From Megachile rotundata (lineage: Eukaryota > Arthropoda > Insecta > Hymenoptera > Megachilidae), in contig NC_134997.1 in NCBI RefSeq assembly GCF_050947335.1, forward strand, positions 2,480,001 to 2,544,000: a stretch of DNA of 64,000 bases, in the 5' to 3' direction. The notes under the pieces are model-generated. The model made no database searches. It was not told the origin of the DNA and worked only from the letters and a program-made list of their open reading frames with translations. Positions 56,502 through 64,000 of this stretch are shown here, piece by piece. A program made the position numbers and the translations under genes. The number at the start of each line of letters is the position of its first letter. The stretch's first letter is position 1.

Positions 56502-58553
56502 ACAAGGGACATCACCAAGGTGTTACACGCGGATTTTAACGAAATTTACATATGTGGTAGCTTTTCAAAAATCATTTGACACGTATTTTTTTATATCTGC
56601 TGACATGCATGTTGAGGGGGTGAAAATAGCCCTCAAAGTTTGGGGTTGAAAACATATTTTCTTTAATATCTCGGAAACTAGAGGGTATAGGAAGGTGAAT
56701 TTTTTTTAAATTGTGTAGTTTTTAGTCAGGAATTTAGTTAATGACGAAAATTGTGAAAGAAAATATTTATTTAAATAATATATTAAGAAATTGGATTTTT
56801 ATACCAATTTTTTACCCTAAATGCAGTTCGATTTTTTTGCATATTTATAAATGAACGAAAAATGTGGATGAAAATAGGGAATACGTGTTTTTGGAATTTT
56901 TTGTTTATTGCAATTTAGCAATAATTATTACATATACAATTTTCTCCTACTTTTTACGGAGAAATGAGCTGAGATTTGTTATGTCATAATTTGTCACGTA
57001 TTTAACAATTAGACAATATTAGATGTTTATTATTCCATTGGTAGCCAGGGAAGGTCCAGCGGGCAGGTATAAATCCGCCGCGGTATCAGTCGTCGCTATA
57101 CGGAACATAGGTTTCTATGGTCAATGAAACTTTTAGCCGAAGATATAAGTTTATTTATTTGACTTTTAATAATGAATTTCTTCATTGAATTTTATTACTG
57201 TGCACACTATATAGCATAATCTTCAGAAGCAAGCATTCAACTTTAGCTTAATCAATTTTTATTACATTGTCTTTTGTAAATAAATTTGTATCTAAATTCA
57301 ATAAAACTAAAGGATTAGAAATTTTATGAATAAAATTTTTTCAACTTCGAAACCTATTAACATTATATGGTTGAACAAACGGTAGGGTATTTTTTGCTAT
57401 TTTTAATATTTCCTGTATTTTACACTGTTTCTTACCTAGGGATTGATCGTCATAACTTCTTCTCGCTATATGTTTTCCATGAATCAAGAAGCAAAACAGT
57501 ATTTTCTGGTTCACACGGATCAAAAAAATATTGGCGGGTTTTTAAATAAAAGGTTGTTCCATTTCCTCTTAATTCGCAAAAATAGGCAAGATTTAGGCAT
57601 ACGTCAAGTCATTAAATATAACCTCTTGTTACATTTCTATATCCGTATATGCGCATTCTTTATACACGTCGATTGCATCTGTTATGCTTTGTGCCAGTTT
57701 AACTTTGTTTCGATTTATATGTGCTTCCTGCTTATTAGAGTTAAATATTTGCATTAAAATGTTTATAACATTAATGGGATTAAAATCCATACTTATAAAA
57801 AATAAATTTTACAAATGTTCAAAAAGGGAAACAATAATACAATTACCATATACTTATTTATACCCGCTTTCCTGCAACAGTATATTTTGGAATAATTTTA
57901 GTAAAGAGTTTCATTGGCCATAGAAACCTATGTTCCGTAAAGCGACAACTGGTACCGCGACGGATTTAAACCTGCCCGTTAGACCTTTCCTGGCTACCGA
58001 TGGCACAATAAACATCTGATATTGTCTAATTGTTAAAAACGTAACAGATCATCGCATACAAAGGGCTGACTCTCGAAAACAAATCTCAAATTATTTCTTC
58101 GTAAAAAGTAGGAGAAAATTGTATATATAATAATTATTGCTAAATTGCAATAAATAAAAAATTCCAAAAACACGTATCCCCTATTTTGATCCATATTTTT
58201 AGTATACAAAGCTGCAAAAAAATCGAACTGCATTTAGGGTGAAAAATTGAAAAAAAGTGCATTTTTTAAATATATTATTTAAATAAATAATTTCTCCCGA
58301 AATTTTTGACACTAACTAAATTCCTGACTAAAAACTACACAATTTAAAAAAAAATTCACCTTCCTACACCCTCCAGTTTCCGAGATATTAAAGAAAATGT
58401 GTTTTCAACCCCGAACTTTGAGGGCTATTTTGACCCCCTTAACATGGATGTCCGCAGATATAAAAAAAATACGTGTCAAATGATTTTTAAAAAGCTACCA
58501 CATATGTCAATTTCATTAAAATCGGCGTGTAACACCTTGGTGATGTCCCTTGT
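56502..58553. mobile_element. Foldback transposon, family 3
   Basis: Arms of about 630 bases (56502-57131 and 57925-58553) are inverted copies that begin acaagggacatcaccaaggt and end inward at gaacataggtttctatggtc. The loop (57132-57924) is about 790 bases, AT-rich, with no recognisable transposase. A diverged single arm lies at 52849-54520. Target duplication and superfamily are unclear. Confidence 0.85.
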
Positions 58554-59494
58554 CAATAAAATCAAGAGACTGATTATTACATAAATTATTTTTAAGTATT
58601 TGAAATTTAGTATTCATTATTGAATTTACTATTAAAACTTAATGAAGATATGAATCTCCTGGCAGATTGATTTTTCTTGGATTTTAAGAAATATTTGTTG
58701 AATGAATGAACAAAAAATATCTTCTGTTTCGTTTTTTTCAGTAATGACGATACTGTTTGGTTACGCCGAAAAAGGTATTTTGTTTTATATTTTAGTTGAA
58801 GGAAGGTACGAATCAAATGTATAAAAATACTGCGCAAAAGGTTTTGATGTAAAGTTTGTATTACAAAGTGATTGGAGTATGTACAGTGCAATATGACTAG
58901 GCGTATAACACGTGATGTAACAGAAAAACATGTTTTCTATTTCATATTTTCTTATTGTAAATTGCTTTAAAATTTAAGAAAATCGTCTACTCTATTATTT
59001 ATTATAATTTTGTATCATCGTCAGATCCTGTTTTGCTACGTAACAGTTTATTTAAAAGGATATTTCAGAATTTTATTTGGAAGCTATTGTTATAACCTCC
59101 AAAATAGCACTATTCTCAAACATAAAATATCAATAATCGTTTACTGTGTGCTACATATTACTAATCTAATACCTTATCGACATGTCTATTGATAAACCTT
59201 TTGATGATACTGATTGCTGAGCGAAAATCTATTAATAATTCTTTGATGAGTCTAAACTTTAATAATCGAAATGGTGTATTTGGACTAATTCTTTCTATTT
59301 TAGTTACTACTATATTATAGAGCAATAGTACTTATTCATATTATTTACATTCAAAAGGTAGGATGTTTATAATTAAACTTCGCAACCAGTTATGCATCTG
59401 AGTCGAACCAAAAAAATTAATTAAAACTAATGTAACAAAGATAACGAAGTTTACACATCATAAGAGCAAGAATAAATAAAATTAGCAACTTGTC
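58554..59494. other. AT-rich spacer before CPR-D
   Basis: No supported feature. Open frames are short and low in complexity. Confidence 0.4.
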
Positions 59495-59860
59495 TTAAGG
59501 AAAAGCTACTGGAGCGACCTTAAGGGCTGGTTTAATCACAGCTACTGGCTCTCTGTGTACAACTGCGTTGAATCCATTGACAGGATCAGCCGTGTATTCA
59601 ACGATTCTTCTGGTTCCATCAGCTTCAATAAAACTGTAACTTCCGCTGACGATGTCGCCATTTCTGCTTTCGTGCTGAGTTTTTGAGTCTCCTGTTAAAC
59701 TATCTTGTACATCGTAAGCATAAGTATATTGTGGATGAGGATCGTAGTTAAGTCTTGAATTTAGAGGTGCAAGCTTGGCAACAGGTGGAAATGCTGGAAC
59801 AGGAACTGCAGCTCCCTTGCACGTCACGAATACTCCTATTGCTAGTATGACAACTACTTT
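59495..59860 (-). CDS. RR-2 cuticular protein (CPR-D), first exon not found
   Basis: The exon begins after a TTACAG acceptor with KVVVILAIGVFVTCKG (the rest of a signal peptide) and has the RR-2 domain from YDPHPQYTYAYDVQDSLTGD to YTADPVNGFNAVVHREP. It ends VAPVAFP and a stop at 59495-59497. This gives 121 residues with short flanks, so it is the leanest of the four. By analogy a four-codon exon encoding the initiator Met should lie to the right. I scanned roughly to 61.7 kb and found no candidate with a proper donor and TATA box, so exon 1 is unresolved or the gene has lost it. Confidence 0.85.
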   Translation of the reverse strand, partial: KVVVILAIGVFVTCKGAAVPVPAFPPVAKLAPLNSRLNYDPHPQYTYAYDVQDSLTGDSKTQHESRNGDIVSGSYSFIEADGTRRIVEYTADPVNGFNAVVHREPVAVIKPALKVAPVAFP

Positions 59861-62749
59861 CTGTAAAAATAGGAAATAACAGCAATTATAATAATGACAG
59901 TATAATAACATTTCTTTTGAACCTGCGTGATGAATATAAAGTGACAATTACATTTAAAATACTAAAGTAATTTTAAATAAATGAATACTGAAACTTATAA
60001 TTTGACTTGTTTCTTTATATAGAATTTCTAATAAATAATTTTAATAAATATTTAGTGTGCACATTATGTAGTGTTATAAAGTAAGCTTTGCTTGGCTAAG
60101 ACCAACGTCACAGGAAAATCCTTCCCACCATTTGCCTTCTCTTTTGGAGAATCAGATATACGAACTTGAAAATTTCCAAACTCTGATATTTCCAAATTCG
60201 TAAATTTTGCAAATTTCTCATATTTTTAAAAATTCATGTGTAGCTACAAAAACAATACGAACGTTCAAACCTAATTTTTCGATTAGCTCTTGCCTTATTA
60301 CCAAGCAATTTATTTATTTAATAATTCCTGCATTTTCTTTGAATACATCTTTTTATTGGAAAATAAATTGTCTCCCTTGCTCCGACTGACTATGCCTCTA
60401 TTATTCGTCCCAGTTATTCAAACGAAATTTCATTCAATATCTAGGATTACACCAGGATATCCTAATAAAGAACTTGAAATAAATTTAAATATAAGTTTTA
60501 AGATATCATATTTTTCTAGACATTGTTTCACTGTTATTCGTATGTCATGCAAATATACAAATAGAATACGATATTATATTGAATATCAAAATAGACCAAA
60601 ACGTACAAAAAACGCACGTATTTCTTGCATACATAGGTAATATTTATTATCAGAATGAACAAAATACCATTCATAAATCATTAAATACTCAATAATGTCA
60701 GTTGTATCTACATGTACAGACGAATTTATAAATGTACAGTGGAGAACAGAAGTATTCGTACACTTAATTATTGTTACAATTATTTTAACAGGAACTTTAT
60801 CAATCAATATTTTGTATGATAACCCTTCCAGCGAATTACTTCACGTAATATATCGGGCAATCAAATATCTATATTTGAAAATTTCAACACCCAAAAATTT
60901 ATAAGTTTTTAAATTTTACCCACGAGTAGTTATCGCATATTGTCATCTTCCCTAAATAAGCATACCCTCTTCACCAGTATATTTGTACGTAGACAATACA
61001 TATATGTATATATTATACACCAAGAACTTCAGTCGGTACAATTTCTCAAGAAAAATATACATGATCAGTTATGATTTAAATATTTCTGGTCTAAAGATAT
61101 TGAAATGACAAAAAATTAAAGAATAATTTTTATTTTGTCAGTATAATCAATCATTTTAGTACATTTCTTCGAACGACTAATTAACTTTGTATTCCACTAA
61201 ACAAATAATATAATTATTTGTGCTTAGAATGGTCTAATGGACCATCTGATTTTTGCTAGACTCTTGTCTTCTGTCGTTATAACTTTACTAATCACACAAT
61301 ATTGAGGCTTAAATATTTAAAAATATTATGCAACATCATTTCAATTGTTGATGATAGCTGGAGTGCTACTGATGCTAATGCTGCAAGATTTTGACTGAAG
61401 CACAATACATAATGTGTCGAGATTAGACCTACACATGTTTATTCTAATATGCATTTGTATTGGAAACCTTTGGGAAAAAGTTTGTATTGCATAATTGTTA
61501 TATGAGAAATCGTATTTATTGACGTTTTAGACATTGTAAGCAGACTACAATCTACGCACGTGAAGTTTTGTGGAAATTCGAAGAAATTTGTGTGCTGGTT
61601 GAAAAGTTGAACCGATCGGAAGCCTGATGTGTAGTCCCTACACAAATGTTTCATACATCTATATGCACATACATGTATGTATAATTATAGTTTCGAAAGG
61701 TTATAATTTTGAAAATAGAATTGTTGAATGAAATAATTACACAAATCCATGTATCTATTATACATACTATCCAACTATCTCTCGCTAGTATATATATGTC
61801 ATATATACTTTTATTTGTTCTGAAAAATGTAGAACGAAAATGGCGTTTTAAATAACTGAGAAATAAATTCACAGTCGCATGCAATTTTTTAGTTAAATGG
61901 TCGAACCCTTTTACACCACATATCCATTTATACTTTAATATAGAAGTTTCAACAGCTGCTGTGAAAACTTTTGACAATCAGCCTTTCGAATGTTATCTGA
62001 TTGTTATTATAATCTAATAAGTATTATACATACATGTGTAAAAGAAACACATAACTTAAGTTGTACTGTATAGAACAACTTACATACTACACTGTACCAT
62101 CAAGTTGTTAACGTTCATTTTCGCAAATGTGGAACATTTTTTTTTAACAAAAGTATACAAATTTAGAACAATGGGACTATTTACAATTGACAGTAATAGA
62201 AAATCCTAAACTGGTTTATGATATCGATGAATGAACAATCGTAGATCTCAAAAGTACAAAATCCGATGTATAAAAATCAGTATAATATTCTGCAGGGGCA
62301 ACGATCTTTAAGACGTCAGAGAATTATTCAGATTTTTTTAGATACAGAAAATTGTAACAGATAGGACTGATAATGTTTTAATACGACTGACTAAGACCAT
62401 ACAAGGATGCATTTGGTGGATGTAAAAATGTTTTTAGTCCGTTTTATTCTAATGATCCTGCATCTGCAACCACAGTTTCGAACATGAACTAAATGTACCC
62501 AGATTTTTGTGCGACGATGTTTGTACCATACAGAAATGTTTTTTACTTACATGAATCAAAATAATTTCATTTGATTTACGCTTATGCCATTTCAAAAATC
62601 AAAAACTTTAATCCATTACACTTCATAAAAAAATATATTAAAATACGAACAGAATTATGTTAAACAAATTTCATTTCTTTTCGTGAACATTTCTCTGTGC
62701 CACTGTACATAAAAAATGATATTAAGCCACAGATACATAACCCATTATA
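59861..62749. other. AT-rich region right of CPR-D
   Basis: No supported gene. It contains a Tc1 end fragment (60713-60860). It may hide the missing CPR-D first exon and promoter. Confidence 0.4.
60713..60860 (-). mobile_element. Tc1 end fragment related to 48299-49945
   Basis: gtacagtggagaacagaagt then attcgtacacttaattattg and gcgaattacttcacgtaata correspond to the left end and the last transposase codons of the 48299 element (cgtacgcttaattattgctg, gcgaatcacttcacgtaata). The intervening 200 bases of terminal repeat are missing. Confidence 0.75.
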
Positions 62750-63095
62750 CAAGGTATCTCACAACTAGTGTAGGTCCCAGAAACGGGAGGTAGCTAACGT
62801 TATTCTGAATAAGATTTCCCTTTGCAAAAATAGGGTTTGAAGCTTCGGTTTTGAATTATTACGGAAAAACACGGACCAATCAGAGCGTGAAGATTATACG
62901 CGTTCAGCCACTAGACTTGAAGCTGTCGCTCTCGTGTCTATGCACACGTAATCCTCGCGCTCTAATTGGTCCATGTTTTTCCGTAATAATTCAAAAACAA
63001 AGCTTCAAGCCCCATTTTTGCAAAGGGAAATCTTATTCTAAATCACGTCACTTACTCCCCATTTCAGGGAACTACAATGATTGTGAGACACGCTG
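62750..63095. mobile_element. Palindromic MITE with TA duplication
   Basis: Nearly the whole 346 bases fold on themselves. The left half includes aagatttccctttgcaaaaa and attacggaaaaacacggacc; the right half includes ggtccatgtttttccgtaat and tttttgcaaagggaaatctt. TA flanks both ends (62748-62749 and 63096-63097). No ORF. Confidence 0.82.
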
Positions 63096-63097
63096 TA

Positions 63098-64000
63098 CAT
63101 TTCTAATTATTCATGTTATCAGAGTCGGCTGTACTTCCGAATGGGCCCCATCGAATGGACCCCTTCATTGCTGAAATTTTTTTGCATATGTTGTTTTCTG
63201 TGAGCGTGTCCGTTCTCGAAATCAACGGATATCTTATGGTTCGCAAGATATTCGCGACATTTCAAGTTTATCCCAGTGTTAACACGTTGAGCGCTTTTTA
63301 TGCGCCTTTTCTGCATTCTTTTGAAGTTTGTAAAGAGTTTACTTGTAGCGGCATTACTATCTCAATTCGATAGAAATATAATAAAGAGTAAAGTCTCGTA
63401 ACAAAAAATATGACCTGGGGCCAGTTTCCTGAATGAGTGTCCGTAGGTGTAAGTGTAATGCTCTCATGCGGTGACTTGTAGAAGTTCTGCCCACCTCAGA
63501 AATCTAGTGCATTAAAGATCTTGATTTTGGAAAAATGGAACGAGAAAAATTTTCTTCTATAAGAAACTTTAATTTCCAACTCATAGATTTTTTGTTTACA
63601 TAATTGCAAAATCAAGATTTTTAGCGCACTAAACTAGAGTTCTGAGAGTAAAATGCAAAAGAAATCATGGCGAAATATTACTTTTTAACAAAATACCATT
63701 TGCGTTTAGAAATCGTGTTTTCCACATTTTTGAAAAATACATATCTATTATCCTTCTCTCTTCTAACCAAAAAAACATAAGATAGACAAAGGTTAGGTTA
63801 TGTTAGGTCAGGTTTTGATACGTGTATTTCACTCTTGCATTAGTGTTTCAATGAACAGTCATATAAGCAATTCAAGCATTCAAATACGAATATCTATCGA
63901 ACCATAAGAGAACCATGGATTTTGACAACGGATATGGAATGCTCATGGGTAGTTGTACATGCAAACAAAATTTTAGTACTGCATTCCATGGAGGTCATTC
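63098..64000. other. Right edge of window, no gene supported
   Basis: No gene recognised. At 63791-63814 a short ggttaggttatgttaggtca-type tract resembles interspersed TTAGG-like sequence common in insect genomes. It is too short to be telomeric. Confidence 0.35.

Noticed and set aside
63791..63814. Telomeric TTAGG repeat
   Set aside because: Only about three imperfect units, and the flanks are ordinary AT-rich DNA.

Overview
The window looks like a piece of nuclear insect genome. It is AT-rich, with short spliced introns and polyadenylation signals, four arthropod-specific RR-2 cuticular protein genes, and many Tc1/mariner and Ty3/gypsy remnants. A hymenopteran is plausible, but that is an inference and no single feature proves it. 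I saw no bacterial, organellar, CRISPR, tRNA or rRNA feature.

Host genes. The left edge (81-3446, + strand) carries the C-terminal half of SMC6, from the hinge through the coiled coil to the ABC signature and Walker B, in eight exons that splice in frame. Next come four cuticular protein genes: CPR-A (4708-5679, -), CPR-B (10285-11112, +), CPR-C (43218-44339, -) and CPR-D (59495-59860, -, first exon not located). CPR-A, B and C share one architecture: a four-codon first exon ending in a phase-0 intron, then one exon with the rest of the signal peptide, the chitin-binding RR-2 domain and low-complexity repeats. Each has a TATA box 33-34 bases upstream of a TCAKT-type initiator. This looks like a tandem cuticle cluster stretched apart by transposon insertions.

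Mobile DNA. About 16.2-41.4 kb is almost continuous nested transposon material. It holds a repeat family that starts with AACCGACTTCG in direct and inverted copies, two decayed mariners, Tc1 and LINE RNase H fragments, and a terminal-inverted-repeat (TIR) element with a KRBA2/SCAND3-like ORF that is split by a 2.1 kb solo LTR. It also holds a complete but inactivated Ty3/gypsy element (30108-36259), whose gag-pol is interrupted by a long-armed foldback element, and a second, internally deleted LTR element (36933-40112). From 46.9 to 58.6 kb there are two further foldback elements, a decayed Tc1 element, and a 1.06 kb solo LTR filled with a GC-rich tandem array. One foldback family occurs three times: in an SMC6 intron, inside the gypsy element, and beside the second LTR element.

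The rest is AT-rich intergenic DNA in which I could support little. No clearly new molecular system stands out. The best candidates for a second look are the long-armed foldback families, the structured repeat arrays inside two solo LTRs, the AACCGACTTCG repeat, and the RR-2 protein with a long glutamine-rich tail.
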